Shown here: one piece after another, positions 1 through 8,804 of the stretch | Layout of the letters: the number at the start of each line of letters is the position of its first letter | Position numbering within the stretch: the stretch's first letter is position 1 | From: Planctomycetota bacterium | GTDB taxonomy: Bacteria; Planctomycetota; Phycisphaerae; Phycisphaerales; UBA1924 | Assembly: GCA_963204725.1 (NCBI GenBank) | Contig: CAUJHH010000058.1 | Location: 154,585 to 218,584 of the forward strand | Reading direction: 5' to 3' | Length of the DNA: 64,000 nucleotides | The notes under the pieces: model-generated | Told to the model about the DNA's origin: nothing | The model's database searches: none | What the model saw: only the letters and a program-made list of their open reading frames with translations | Position numbers and translations under genes: made by a program

Positions 1-588
1 GAGATCGGCGCGAGCGTGGGTGCGGGCGATGTCGGAGGCATCGCGACCTTGGGCGCGGGAGCAGCCGGCGCAGGTACTTCGTTCTTCGGGGTAGAAGCAG
101 AGGGGTTTCGGTTCGCCTATATCGTTGATGTCTCGGGCTCGATGGAGGTCATGGGAAAGTGGGAGCGGACCCGCCAGGAACTGATCGCGTCCATCGAGGA
201 ACTCTCCGAAGGCGCGATGTTTCTTGTGGTCCTGTTCTCGTCGGACGCGGCGCTGCTGGACAATCGCAAGGACTGGTCCGACGCGACCGATCGGAACAAG
301 AAGTGGGTCCGCGGAGAACTCATGAGGACCGCCCCCGGCGGCGCGACCAATCCGATGCCTGCGTTCATGATCACCCTGACCACACGACCCCGACCCGACG
401 CGATCTACTTCATGACCGACGGCCAGTTTGAGGCGGTCGTAGTCACCGAGATCCAGAAGATGAACATGGAGATGCAGATCCCAATCCATTGCATTACCTT
501 TGGCGACCGAAGCGCCGAGCAGCAGATGCGTCAGATCGCCAAGGACTCGGGCGGCAGCTACACCCACGTGGAGGTCGCCGGCCCGTGA
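1..588 (+). CDS. von Willebrand factor A (vWA) domain protein, 5'-truncated by window edge
   Basis: The reading frame is open from the first base, so the true start lies upstream; 195 residues are visible. A Gly/Ala-rich linker is followed by a vWA domain with a complete metal-ion-dependent adhesion site: DVSGS at visible residues 43-47, a Thr in GGATNP, and an Asp in MTDG. vWA domains bind ligand through a divalent metal and often act in multiprotein envelope complexes. The linker suggests an N-terminal membrane or export segment outside the window (inference). The stop codon overlaps the next ATG (TGATG), so this is the first visible member of an eight-gene operon containing ExbB/ExbD proton-channel genes. 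Its exact role is unknown. Confidence 0.85.
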   Translation, partial: EIGASVGAGDVGGIATLGAGAAGAGTSFFGVEAEGFRFAYIVDVSGSMEVMGKWERTRQELIASIEELSEGAMFLVVLFSSDAALLDNRKDWSDATDRNKKWVRGELMRTAPGGATNPMPAFMITLTTRPRPDAIYFMTDGQFEAVVVTEIQKMNMEMQIPIHCITFGDRSAEQQMRQIAKDSGGSYTHVEVAGP

Positions 589-1706
589 TGCTCATCGCGA
601 TCGCAGCGATCTCCGTCGCGGTCTCAGGAGACGTTGTTCTTCGCGGTCCGGCACCCACGCCTGACGGAAGGGTCGTGCGACTTGGCCCCGAAGGCGTGAC
701 CGTGGCGTGGGCGGACACGCCGGGACTCCCGGAGCAGGTCTCCCTGGACCGGGTGCGAGCAATCACGGGACAAAGGGCGGAAGCGTGGCAGGCGCTCGCG
801 CCACTCGCGGACCGGGCGTGGCGTGCGAGGTCGCGCGTCGAACGTGGCGATCTGATCGGCGCCGAGCCCTTGCTCGAGTCCCTCGCGTCTGAGTACGAGG
901 GCCAGACAGGAGCGACGGCTTCCGTCATTTTCGAATCGCTGCTCCGCTGCCGGCTTGCTCGGCAGGCGCACTCCTCTGCGGTGGACCCGTGGCTCGCGTG
1001 GCTCCTGTCCGGAGCACGCGACGGCTTCTTGGTTGGCGCGACGGCGACGCTCGGCTCTCGTGATGTCAGACTTGTCGCGTCGCTTCCGCCCATCTGGCAA
1101 GAGGGGCCGGCCCTGAGATCGTTGACATCAGTGTCGGATCCCGAGGTGCAGTCTGGAGCCGTCGGTCTGCTGCGAGACCTCTACTTCTCGGCAGCGAGAT
1201 TCGAGATCGACGGCGTCGAGATCGAAGCGACCTACGCCACCTCTGATCCTGCGGTTGCGCTCGTGCGTGATATCGTGATCGCCCGCGCCGGCGCCCCGAG
1301 GTCGCGGACGGTCGCGAGAGACGCGCTTCGCAAGCGGCTGGCGAGCGAGACAATCGGTTGGGTGCAAGCGTGGTGCCGAACCGGAATTGGTCGATCGTTG
1401 ATCCGCGAGGCCGATTTCGAGTCGAAACGTCGCGCGATTATCGAGTTGGTGACCGTTCACGTGCAACACGGGGCCGAGTCGCCGTATCTTGCCGGGCTTG
1501 CGCTCGGTGATGCGGCCCGGGAGTGCGAAACCATCGGCGACACCGCCGCAGCCGCCGTGCTCTGGAGAGAACTCAGTGACCGTTACCCGGGCCATCCGAG
1601 TGCTACCGCGGCGCGACGGGCCGTTCGGGCGACAAAGGACGCAGCGCCGGACCGCGCCGCCGAACCGGCTTCCGAAACGCTCCCGCCCCTCGACGAAGGA
1701 GGTTGA
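588..1706 (+). CDS. Exported hypothetical protein of the ExbB/ExbD operon
   Basis: A 372-residue protein. I chose the ATG at 588, which overlaps the stop of the vWA gene, because it begins directly with a hydrophobic export signal (LIAIAAISVAV). No catalytic motif is recognised. The body is Ala/Arg/Glu-rich and probably helical. Residues about 305-345 (LGDAARECETIGDTAAAAV, followed by a YPGHPSA turn) look like a tetratricopeptide hairpin, and the C-terminus is Pro/Glu-rich. A strong ribosome binding site for the following proton-channel gene lies in its last codons. Periplasmic location and a scaffolding role in the operon's complex are inference. Confidence 0.7.
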   Translation: MLIAIAAISVAVSGDVVLRGPAPTPDGRVVRLGPEGVTVAWADTPGLPEQVSLDRVRAITGQRAEAWQALAPLADRAWRARSRVERGDLIGAEPLLESLASEYEGQTGATASVIFESLLRCRLARQAHSSAVDPWLAWLLSGARDGFLVGATATLGSRDVRLVASLPPIWQEGPALRSLTSVSDPEVQSGAVGLLRDLYFSAARFEIDGVEIEATYATSDPAVALVRDIVIARAGAPRSRTVARDALRKRLASETIGWVQAWCRTGIGRSLIREADFESKRRAIIELVTVHVQHGAESPYLAGLALGDAARECETIGDTAAAAVLWRELSDRYPGHPSATAARRAVRATKDAAPDRAAEPASETLPPLDEGG

Positions 1707-1711
1707 TTACC

Positions 1712-2518
1712 GTGTCGAACGCTTTGGCTTCGCTCCATGCCATGCTCGCGCAATCGACGCCGAGCCCAGTCGCGGCACCCCCGGTTCCAGTGGCTGCCAA
1801 GTCGCTCCTTGACTACATCGCCGGTGGAGGCGCGATTGGGTATGTCATCATCGCGCTCTCGCTCCTTGGCCTGGGCCTGATCATCGCCCAGGCGATCGTC
1901 CTACGCCGTACATCACTCATCCCAGACGGGCATGTCGAGATGCTGGACCAGATGCTCCGCAGCGGGCGCGTGGGTGACGCGATCACATACTGCCGCGCGG
2001 AAGAAAACGCATCGTTCATCACTCGCGTCGTTGGGACCGGGCTTGATCGATGCACCAGATCCTCGTTCGGATTCCTTGAGCTTCGAACCGCGCTGGAGGA
2101 GGCCGGACAGCGTGAGGTTGCGAGGCTGCACCGGGGCACGGATGCCATAGGGCTGATCGCGGCGATCGCGCCCATGCTCGGGCTTCTCGGTACGGTCGTG
2201 GGAATGGTCGGCGCGTTCGAGACGATCTCTGTCACCGAGGGCACCGCGCGCCCCGGCCAACTCGCGGGCTCTATCTCGGTCGCGCTCATCACCACGGTTC
2301 AGGGACTCATCGTCGCGATTCCGTGCACCGCGGCGTTCACGTATCTCCGGGGTCGGATCGACGGGATCGCCTCTCAGGCTGGCGAGATCGTCGACGCGTT
2401 GGCTTCTCACATCGAAAGGGCTGGCGGTGCGGAAGCGTCGAGAACGGGATCACGTCCGGCACCGGCTCCCGCTCGACCGATCCCCGCCGGTCCCGGCAGG
2501 GAGCCTCGGACAGCATGA
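1712..2518 (+). CDS. MotA/TolQ/ExbB family proton channel protein
   Basis: A 268-residue inner-membrane protein with the three transmembrane segments of the ExbB/TolQ family, at about residues 44-64, 146-168 and 187-211. The second segment carries the family pattern IAPMLGLLGTVVGM and the third SVALITTVQGLIVAIP. In this family the protein forms a pentameric channel around ExbD/TolR subunits and converts proton flow into mechanical force. The GTG at 1712 is taken as the start because GAAGGAGG (1695-1702) lies nine bases before it. The upstream in-frame TTG at 1703 overlaps the previous stop and has no such site. The last four bases overlap the next start (ATGA). The N-terminal 30 residues are Pro/Ala-rich. 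Confidence 0.93.
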   Translation: MSNALASLHAMLAQSTPSPVAAPPVPVAAKSLLDYIAGGGAIGYVIIALSLLGLGLIIAQAIVLRRTSLIPDGHVEMLDQMLRSGRVGDAITYCRAEENASFITRVVGTGLDRCTRSSFGFLELRTALEEAGQREVARLHRGTDAIGLIAAIAPMLGLLGTVVGMVGAFETISVTEGTARPGQLAGSISVALITTVQGLIVAIPCTAAFTYLRGRIDGIASQAGEIVDALASHIERAGGAEASRTGSRPAPAPARPIPAGPGREPRTA

Positions 2519-2940
2519 ACTTTCGCCCAACGAAAAAGCGACCCATTCGCTCGTTCTTCGACATGACGCCGATGATCGATGTCGTATTCCAGCTCATCAT
2601 CTTCTTCATGTTCACCTCGCAGTTCTCGCAGATGTCGAGGATGCGGATGGACCTGCCCCGCCACAAGGGTGAGATCGAGGAGCCGCTCCCGGCCACGATC
2701 GTGCTCGATGTGACGGCAGATGGTTCGGTCTTTCTCGACGCCGCGCCCGCAGGGCCGGAACGACTCGATCGAGTTGTCGCGCTCGAACTCGAGAATGCCA
2801 AGCGTGAGCATCGCCCGTTCCAGGTGCTGATCAGGGCAGACCGCGCGTGCCCCGCAGCCCACATCAACTCCCTCGCTCAGCGCCTCCGGGTGGTCGGCGT
2901 CGATCGCTGGAAGCTCGCGACGGCGGGAGCGACGCCATGA
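2515..2940 (+). CDS. ExbD/TolR family biopolymer transport protein (first copy)
   Basis: 141 residues. A short basic cytoplasmic tail (RPTKKRPIR) precedes a single transmembrane helix at about 18-35 with the family motif DMTPMIDVVF. Asp22 is the conserved proton-carrying residue. A periplasmic domain of about 100 residues follows. The ATG overlaps the ExbB stop as ATGA, and the stop overlaps the next ExbD start in the same way, so the ExbB:ExbD:ExbD stoichiometry is probably set by translational coupling. ExbD proteins normally dimerise inside the ExbB pore. Two different ExbD genes side by side suggest a heterodimer (inference). Confidence 0.93.
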   Translation: MNFRPTKKRPIRSFFDMTPMIDVVFQLIIFFMFTSQFSQMSRMRMDLPRHKGEIEEPLPATIVLDVTADGSVFLDAAPAGPERLDRVVALELENAKREHRPFQVLIRADRACPAAHINSLAQRLRVVGVDRWKLATAGATP

Positions 2941-3350
2941 GATTCAATCGCGCCCAACGCGAGGGCTCCGACGGGCAGCTTCCCATGACCAGCCTGATCG
3001 ATGTCGTGTTCCTGCTGCTCATCTACTTCATGCTGACGTCCCAGTCGACCCGCGAGTCCGAGCTCTCATCGGCCTTGGAGGCCGAGCGGAGGAGCGGGCG
3101 GCAGACCTCAAACCTCCAGGCGCAGGTCGTCAGCGTCGAACGTGTCGACGGCGTTCCGGGCTACCGCATGGGAGAACGGATCATGCGTTCGCCCGAGCAA
3201 CTCGAAGCAATCCTCAAGCAACTGCCCAAAGATCCGGGAGTGTTCGTGCGAGTCGCCGGAGATGTACCGATCGAAACGGCAGCCGGCGCCCTCCAGGCCG
3301 CGAAGAATGCAGGATTCAAGAAGGTGAGCTATGTCCCGGCAGCGAACTAG
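2937..3350 (+). CDS. ExbD/TolR family biopolymer transport protein (second copy)
   Basis: 137 residues. The N-terminus is RFNRAQREG, followed by the helix motif LPMTSLIDVVFLLLIYFML, with the conserved Asp at residue 22, the same position as in the preceding copy. The periplasmic part differs from the first copy and ends in a TolR/ExbD-like segment (DPGVFVRVAGDVPIETAAGAL, then the basic AAKNAGFKKVSYV). The start overlaps the previous stop (ATGA). The 3' end overlaps the next gene by 20 bases. No TonB-like energy transducer and no TonB-dependent receptor gene is present nearby. Confidence 0.92.
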   Translation: MRFNRAQREGSDGQLPMTSLIDVVFLLLIYFMLTSQSTRESELSSALEAERRSGRQTSNLQAQVVSVERVDGVPGYRMGERIMRSPEQLEAILKQLPKDPGVFVRVAGDVPIETAAGALQAAKNAGFKKVSYVPAAN

Positions 3351-6009
3351 GGCGCGACTTGTGTGTGCCTGTGCGATCGCGCTGCCGTTAGCGATCGCGC
3401 GGGGCCAGGCCACAGTCGACCAGACAGCCGAGGATGCGACCGAGGCGTTTCTATCGGCAAAGGGACTCGACACGCTGCTGGCGGTCCACTTGCGTGATCG
3501 GTTGCTTGTCGCGAGTGGGATCGAGCGTCAGCAACTCGCAGATCGACTCGGTGATCTCTATGTTCGCATGCACTCCAGCGTCCAGACTCAGGCCGAGCGG
3601 GAGGAGATCGAAACGCTCGGTCGCGAGCTCCTCCGCCAGGTGCCGGACTCGGATTCATTCCTCCTCCGGCTCAACCTCGCCAAGTCCCGTTACCTGGTTG
3701 CCGAGGAGATCGCGGAGCGTCATCGAATGAAGCTCGCCTCCGACGACGAGCGAGCCGACGCACAGCGGACGCTGCGAGAGGTTGGCGCGACGTTCGACGA
3801 GATATCTTCTCGAGTCCAGACGCTCGTCGACGCCCTCGAGCGTCAGGACAAGCGGCCCGCCCCAGGAGCGGATCCAAGAGAGACACGGCAGCGTCTGGAC
3901 CGCGCTCGCCGGGAGAGGTCGCTGGCCCGTTTCTACGCCGGCTGGACCAGGTACTACCGGGCGATGCTCGAGGGTCAGCCGTCGCTCGCGGGCTCTGCGT
4001 CGGCCGACTTTGGCTGGCTGCTCGGTTCTCCGGGGAAGCTCGCATCGATCGAAAAGACGCCACGATCGATGCTGCGGTACGAGCACATCGCGCGGGCTGC
4101 GCTTGGATGCGCGATGTCCGCGTCGCTCCTTGGCAACGACGCCGAGGCGGAGCGTTGGTTCGATCTGCTTCAAACGGCGCCGGATGTCTCCGACGCGGTC
4201 CTGGCGCAGTTGTTCACCCGAAGAATGATCGTGTACGGAGCGGCACGCCGTTGGGCCGACATCGAGCGGCTTGTCACGCTCGAGCGTCTGCGCCGAGGCG
4301 CCGCGCTCTCCGTCGGTGACGCCCGCCTCCTCGCCGTAATCGTGCTCGAGGCCGGCAATGACCGGACAAGCATCGCGGGGAGGGAGGCGATGATCGCGAC
4401 GCTCGCGCAGAGCGCGTTCAAAGACCTCATCGAGCACGGCGAGCTCGGGCAGATCGTGGATCTTGTGAATCGCTACGGATCCGCTCCGGTCGGCACCGTG
4501 GGATTCGTCGCCGATTATGTCCGGGCGGTGAAGGCGTACGACCGGGCGATGGCCGCGCACAAGGACGCGGGCGGTTCGCCCGATGAGCCGGCGACGAAGG
4601 AAGAGGTGCTGGTCCTGTTCCGTGATGCGGCGGGCCTCCTCCAGCAGGCGACCAATGCCAGTGATGCAAGCGCATTCGAGAAGGATCGCGATCGAGCGGC
4701 CGTTCTGGCCGGAATCTGCCTCTTCTTCGCCGCTCGGTTCGAGGAGTCGGCGAACCTGCTCGAGGGCGCGGCCGCCAGCGCAGCGGTCGCCGAACGACGT
4801 GAAGAGGCGACGTGGCTCGCGATCCTCTCGCTGGATCGTGCGGTCGAGAGTGGCCGGCCGTCGCTGGCCGCCCGTCGCGATCGACTCGCGACGCTCTACT
4901 TGGAGCAGTTTCCAACTTCCGAGAGGGCCGCGAAGTTGCTGATCCGTCGCGCGGGCGAAGGGCTGATCTCCGACGTTCGGGCCGCTGAGATTCTCCTGGC
5001 CGTTTCGCCGAACTCGCCGCTCTTCACAGCCGCGAGAAGGTACGCGGCTCGCCTGCTCTACCGAGTGTGGCGGAACGCGAGACATGAAGACAGGATCCGG
5101 GCGGCGCGTGCCTTTCTCACAATTGCCGACGAGCTACTCGACATCGAGGAGCGGGCCATGGAGTCCGCAAGCGACGAGGAATGGGCGGCAGTCGCCGCCG
5201 AGATGATGCTGCGAGAGCGACAGGTGCTCGACGTCCTGCTCTCCCAGCAAGACCCGAGTATCGAGCGTGCCAGACGAGCGATCGCGAGTGTCGAGTTCGC
5301 TGCAGGCGGCTCGGAGCGTCTCGGCGAGATTGCCGGTGAATTGGCCTACCGGCGGATGCAGATTGCGGTCGTCACCAACGACGAGGCCGGAGTCGTGAAG
5401 GCGGGCGACGAGCTAGCAGCCATCGGAGGCAAGTTCGCCGAGGCGGGCGATCGAGTTCTCTATCGAAGAGCACTGGACTCGTGGCGATTGAACCGATCGA
5501 GTGAAGCGGACGCGCGACAACTCGTGGCGGTTGGATCCCGTTTGATCGCCCGTATCGGCTCCGATCGGGCGAGGCTGGCCGATCCTGCGACGTTCGGGCT
5601 TCACGATGCGGTTGCAGATGCCGCTTCAAGCATCTGGCGTGCGACGAACGATGGCGGCATGCGAGATCGAGCCCTCACGATCGATCGCGCGATCTGCGAC
5701 GCAGAAATGGCGACGGGCCAGGTGCTCCGTCGGAGAGCGGAGCTCGCAGAGAGCGCGAATCTGAAGTCGGAGGCACTCGAAGCGTGGCGATCACTGCTGG
5801 CAGGCTACAAGGAGGGGTCGACTGATTGGTTCGAATCGAGGTACAACTCATTGCGGCTGCTGCTTGAGATCGATCCCGCCGAGGCCAGAGTGGCGATGGA
5901 TCAGTACGCTGTTCTAAGACCCGAACTCGGTCCGGAGCCTTGGCGAGAACGCTTCGAACTCCTGAGGGCAAGAATCGAGCAGGCTCCGGCGACGGGAGGT
6001 CCGAGATGA
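3331..6009 (+). CDS. Large exported helical-repeat protein
   Basis: 892 residues with an N-terminal export signal (LVCACAIALPLAIARGQA). The rest is strongly helical and rich in Ala, Arg, Glu and Leu, with many TPR-like hairpins (for example ALGCAMSASLLGNDAEAERW and CLFFAARFEESANLLEGAA), so it is best described as a solenoid of degenerate tetratricopeptide repeats. No catalytic motif is seen. The ATG at 3331 lies inside the preceding ExbD gene, with AAGGTGAG just upstream. The stop is shared with the next start (ATGA at 6006). A periplasmic adaptor role for the ExbB/ExbD channel is inference. Confidence 0.75.
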   Translation: MSRQRTRARLVCACAIALPLAIARGQATVDQTAEDATEAFLSAKGLDTLLAVHLRDRLLVASGIERQQLADRLGDLYVRMHSSVQTQAEREEIETLGRELLRQVPDSDSFLLRLNLAKSRYLVAEEIAERHRMKLASDDERADAQRTLREVGATFDEISSRVQTLVDALERQDKRPAPGADPRETRQRLDRARRERSLARFYAGWTRYYRAMLEGQPSLAGSASADFGWLLGSPGKLASIEKTPRSMLRYEHIARAALGCAMSASLLGNDAEAERWFDLLQTAPDVSDAVLAQLFTRRMIVYGAARRWADIERLVTLERLRRGAALSVGDARLLAVIVLEAGNDRTSIAGREAMIATLAQSAFKDLIEHGELGQIVDLVNRYGSAPVGTVGFVADYVRAVKAYDRAMAAHKDAGGSPDEPATKEEVLVLFRDAAGLLQQATNASDASAFEKDRDRAAVLAGICLFFAARFEESANLLEGAAASAAVAERREEATWLAILSLDRAVESGRPSLAARRDRLATLYLEQFPTSERAAKLLIRRAGEGLISDVRAAEILLAVSPNSPLFTAARRYAARLLYRVWRNARHEDRIRAARAFLTIADELLDIEERAMESASDEEWAAVAAEMMLRERQVLDVLLSQQDPSIERARRAIASVEFAAGGSERLGEIAGELAYRRMQIAVVTNDEAGVVKAGDELAAIGGKFAEAGDRVLYRRALDSWRLNRSSEADARQLVAVGSRLIARIGSDRARLADPATFGLHDAVADAASSIWRATNDGGMRDRALTIDRAICDAEMATGQVLRRRAELAESANLKSEALEAWRSLLAGYKEGSTDWFESRYNSLRLLLEIDPAEARVAMDQYAVLRPELGPEPWRERFELLRARIEQAPATGGPR

Positions 6010-8804
6010 GCAGGCAGCCGTCCCGGAGCAACGAATCAGGGCTGGTGACCAAGTTCCTTGGTGCCGATGCCGCGTCCGGCGGACCCTTCGCCATTCTTGG
6101 TGTCGATCCAACAGATTCCGGCGATGAGGCGGTACTGCTCGGCTTGCGAGATCGCCTCGAACAGGCCTCGCGGCACCCAGAAGGCGCGACCCCGGAGGCG
6201 GACGAGATCCGTCTGGCGCTTCATGCGGCGGCCGCACAGTTGCTGGACACCCGCACCCGCGAATCGATGCTCCTGCGATGGGGGAACGCGTCGCGATCCC
6301 AACCGCATGAACGAGATTCCAGTCGTTCTATTGGCGAGACAGATCGACAGGTCATGCTGCTCCAGCATGATGCGGTCATGGCGATTGCGGCGTGTGGCGG
6401 CTGGAACGAGAGAGCCCGCGCTCGCCTCATGATGCTGGCCCAGGCCAGAGGTTTCAGTCCCGATCTTGTCCATCTTGCGGTGTCCAAGCTGGAGTCCAGG
6501 GCGAGTCGTACCAGTGCCGATCCGACATCCCCGCCGCAGCGTCAGTACTCGGATGCGCCGGTACCAGTGCCCGCCTTGCCTGCGGCGCCGATACGCGGGA
6601 CTTCCGGGCGGTCGCGCGTTCGTCGCGTCATCCCCGCCCCGGTTCTGCTTGCGATCGGCCTCTCGCTCGTCGGCGTCGTCGGTGTGCTCTCAATCGTTGC
6701 GGTTGTTGCTGCGACTGGGAGTAAGTCGGGTGGATCGCGTCCGGCAGTTCCATCACCCGATCCAGCAATTGCCGCGACGAATGCTCCCGCTGCCGACACG
6801 CAAGGCCAGCTCTTTCCGACCGCACCAAAGACTCAAGACCCTGAGCCTTCAACTTCGATCGCGGCACCGGCGACGACCGACGCCCAGCGGCTCGTCCAGC
6901 GGCTGAATGCCGCGGTCGCGGGGCTCTCTACCGACAGCGAGTCCGCGGTGGGTGAGCTTGCGATTCTGTTTCGTGAGGCCGGTGTGCGATGGGTTGAGTT
7001 GGAAGGGCCCGATCTCGCTGTCGTGCAGCGCTGCTTCGTCGATGTGATGTATCAGGCAGAGGATGCGGCCGCTCCACTGCGGTTCATCGAATCTCTGGAC
7101 GTGGATCGCGCCGTTGCGATGACCCGCGTCGGTGTGCTGCGGACCGTCTGGCAAACGGGCATCCTCGCTCGTCTGTCCAGAGAGCGGGATCTTCCCGCAA
7201 CGATCCGTCTGGTGATCGAAGATCGACTGGCTCGGCTCCTTTCTGGCGAACGGCCGAGCGGCGAGCCGGCGTTCGAGGCCGGTGCCATTGCGTCGCTGCT
7301 TGCACTGGCAGATTCCGTCGCAGCAGAAGGGTCGTGGGAGCCGTGGGGGGGGTGGCTTGCGTCGGTCGAGGCCATCGCAAAGTCACAGCCAACTCGCCGG
7401 ACGGACCTGTTGCTGGCCGGCCTCACGGGTGCAATGGAAGGATTCACGAGGGCGGGAAATGCCCGGCTCCTGACAGAGGTCGCTGCTCAACTGTCGTGGC
7501 ATCGGGAGCCCGCTGCCCAGCGATGGTTGATCGCGAGATTCGATGGGCTCGACACACCGAAGGAAGCACTCGTCGCCTTGACGAGAGCGCTCGCCTCGAA
7601 GTCGAGTGTGCCCGGCATCGACGCCACGATGGCGCTTGCTGCGGGCGCGAGTGAAGCAGCACGCCGTGAGCTGAGAGATCGGTACGCCGAGGTCTTCGGA
7701 CTCGACGCCGCAGCCAATGTGCTGCTGATCGATGCGAGGCTCTCCGAAGTCGTCGCGGAATTGAGTGGAACAGATAGTTCGACCGCCTCGATCGAGGACT
7801 CGATCCGAGACGCTGTTGCCTGGTCCCGCGTGAGTGAAGCGGCGTGGCTGCGGTGGCGAGGGGTGTCCGATCGAGCCTCAAGCACGCTCGACCGCGCTCG
7901 CCTGCCCGATGTCGCGCCGACGAGGGGGCCGCGTCAACTCGGAGGGGTGCTCAGACGGGATGAGACCCCGACGTGGACTCGAAGCTATCTGAACGCCGGC
8001 AGCGATATCGGCGCGCGCACCTCGCTTCTTGGCCAATACCCGATGTCCGGTGCGCACCCCGCCGATGCCGAGATCGTGCTCGGTGAGGCGCTCAGGGGGT
8101 CTCCCGTTCAAGTACGCGAATCTGCACGACTCGTGGTCGAAGCATCGTCGACAGCGCCGATCATGGTCAATGCCATGCTCGAAGCGCTCCCGACCGCCCC
8201 ACGCACGCTCGCGACCGCCGAGATCATCGCGGCGCTCACTGGTCGACTGCATGTGGCGATCGATGGCACCGAGTGGCGAATCGAGACGAGACGGCTGCTG
8301 GTCGAGCGTCTCCTGGAGTTGCTCGCTGCGCAGGGCGCATATGCCTCCATCGATTCACTATCGAGCATGCTGGCCGATTCGCACGCCGTCCGTGCGTTGT
8401 CGACGCCCGACGCCACACCCCCGACCCAGGCAGCAAGCGTGCCCTCGCTTGAAGTATCGCTCGCTCAGGAGCGAGATATGTGGCGCATCGCAGCGGAAGA
8501 AATGGTGAGGCCCCGGACCTATCCCGACACGCTCGCGCAGATCGAGAGCGGAACCGTAGCGAGATCGCGAGTCTCCTCGGGCGTCATCCAGCGTGTCGTT
8601 GTTGCGCAGCACGAGATCGTGCGCCTCATGGGGCACGTGATCGCGAGCGAGCGTCCTGATCGAGCGATAGAGGCGTGGGCGATCGTGTCTCGATTGAATG
8701 AGCAACTGGCCATCGCGCCGCATGTTGGTTCCCAGGTCCGAGACTGCGAGATGGCCATGGCGCAGCTCTGGGTACTCAGGATCCGACGGGAGGTGGAGCA
8801 ATGA
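6006..8804 (+). CDS. Large single-pass membrane protein with degenerate J-domain-like N-terminus
   Basis: 932 residues, starting at the ATG that overlaps the previous stop; an in-frame start 66 bases upstream would lie inside the preceding gene. Residues 27-92 (PFAILGVDP ... LLDTRTRESMLLRW) resemble the first helix and tail of a DnaJ J-domain but lack the HPD tripeptide, so Hsp70 stimulation is unlikely. After a Pro-rich linker and a basic stop (GRSRVRR), one transmembrane helix spans about 212-236. That leaves a cytoplasmic N-terminus and a roughly 690-residue periplasmic helical region with no recognised motif. The following gene overlaps by four bases. Confidence 0.72.
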   Translation: MSRQPSRSNESGLVTKFLGADAASGGPFAILGVDPTDSGDEAVLLGLRDRLEQASRHPEGATPEADEIRLALHAAAAQLLDTRTRESMLLRWGNASRSQPHERDSSRSIGETDRQVMLLQHDAVMAIAACGGWNERARARLMMLAQARGFSPDLVHLAVSKLESRASRTSADPTSPPQRQYSDAPVPVPALPAAPIRGTSGRSRVRRVIPAPVLLAIGLSLVGVVGVLSIVAVVAATGSKSGGSRPAVPSPDPAIAATNAPAADTQGQLFPTAPKTQDPEPSTSIAAPATTDAQRLVQRLNAAVAGLSTDSESAVGELAILFREAGVRWVELEGPDLAVVQRCFVDVMYQAEDAAAPLRFIESLDVDRAVAMTRVGVLRTVWQTGILARLSRERDLPATIRLVIEDRLARLLSGERPSGEPAFEAGAIASLLALADSVAAEGSWEPWGGWLASVEAIAKSQPTRRTDLLLAGLTGAMEGFTRAGNARLLTEVAAQLSWHREPAAQRWLIARFDGLDTPKEALVALTRALASKSSVPGIDATMALAAGASEAARRELRDRYAEVFGLDAAANVLLIDARLSEVVAELSGTDSSTASIEDSIRDAVAWSRVSEAAWLRWRGVSDRASSTLDRARLPDVAPTRGPRQLGGVLRRDETPTWTRSYLNAGSDIGARTSLLGQYPMSGAHPADAEIVLGEALRGSPVQVRESARLVVEASSTAPIMVNAMLEALPTAPRTLATAEIIAALTGRLHVAIDGTEWRIETRRLLVERLLELLAAQGAYASIDSLSSMLADSHAVRALSTPDATPPTQAASVPSLEVSLAQERDMWRIAAEEMVRPRTYPDTLAQIESGTVARSRVSSGVIQRVVVAQHEIVRLMGHVIASERPDRAIEAWAIVSRLNEQLAIAPHVGSQVRDCEMAMAQLWVLRIRREVEQ

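Noticed and set aside
1703..3350. Zorya-type anti-phage system suggested by a MotA/ExbB-like gene near other unknown genes
   Set aside because: The channel protein lacks the long ZorA tail, the partners are standard ExbD proteins rather than a ZorB peptidoglycan-binding protein, and no helicase or nuclease gene follows.
3655..5085. A 476-codon minus-strand frame opposite the large helical-repeat gene
   Set aside because: Its composition is Arg/Gly/Leu-rich with no signal, motif or start site, while the plus-strand gene has a signal peptide and coupled overlaps at both ends.
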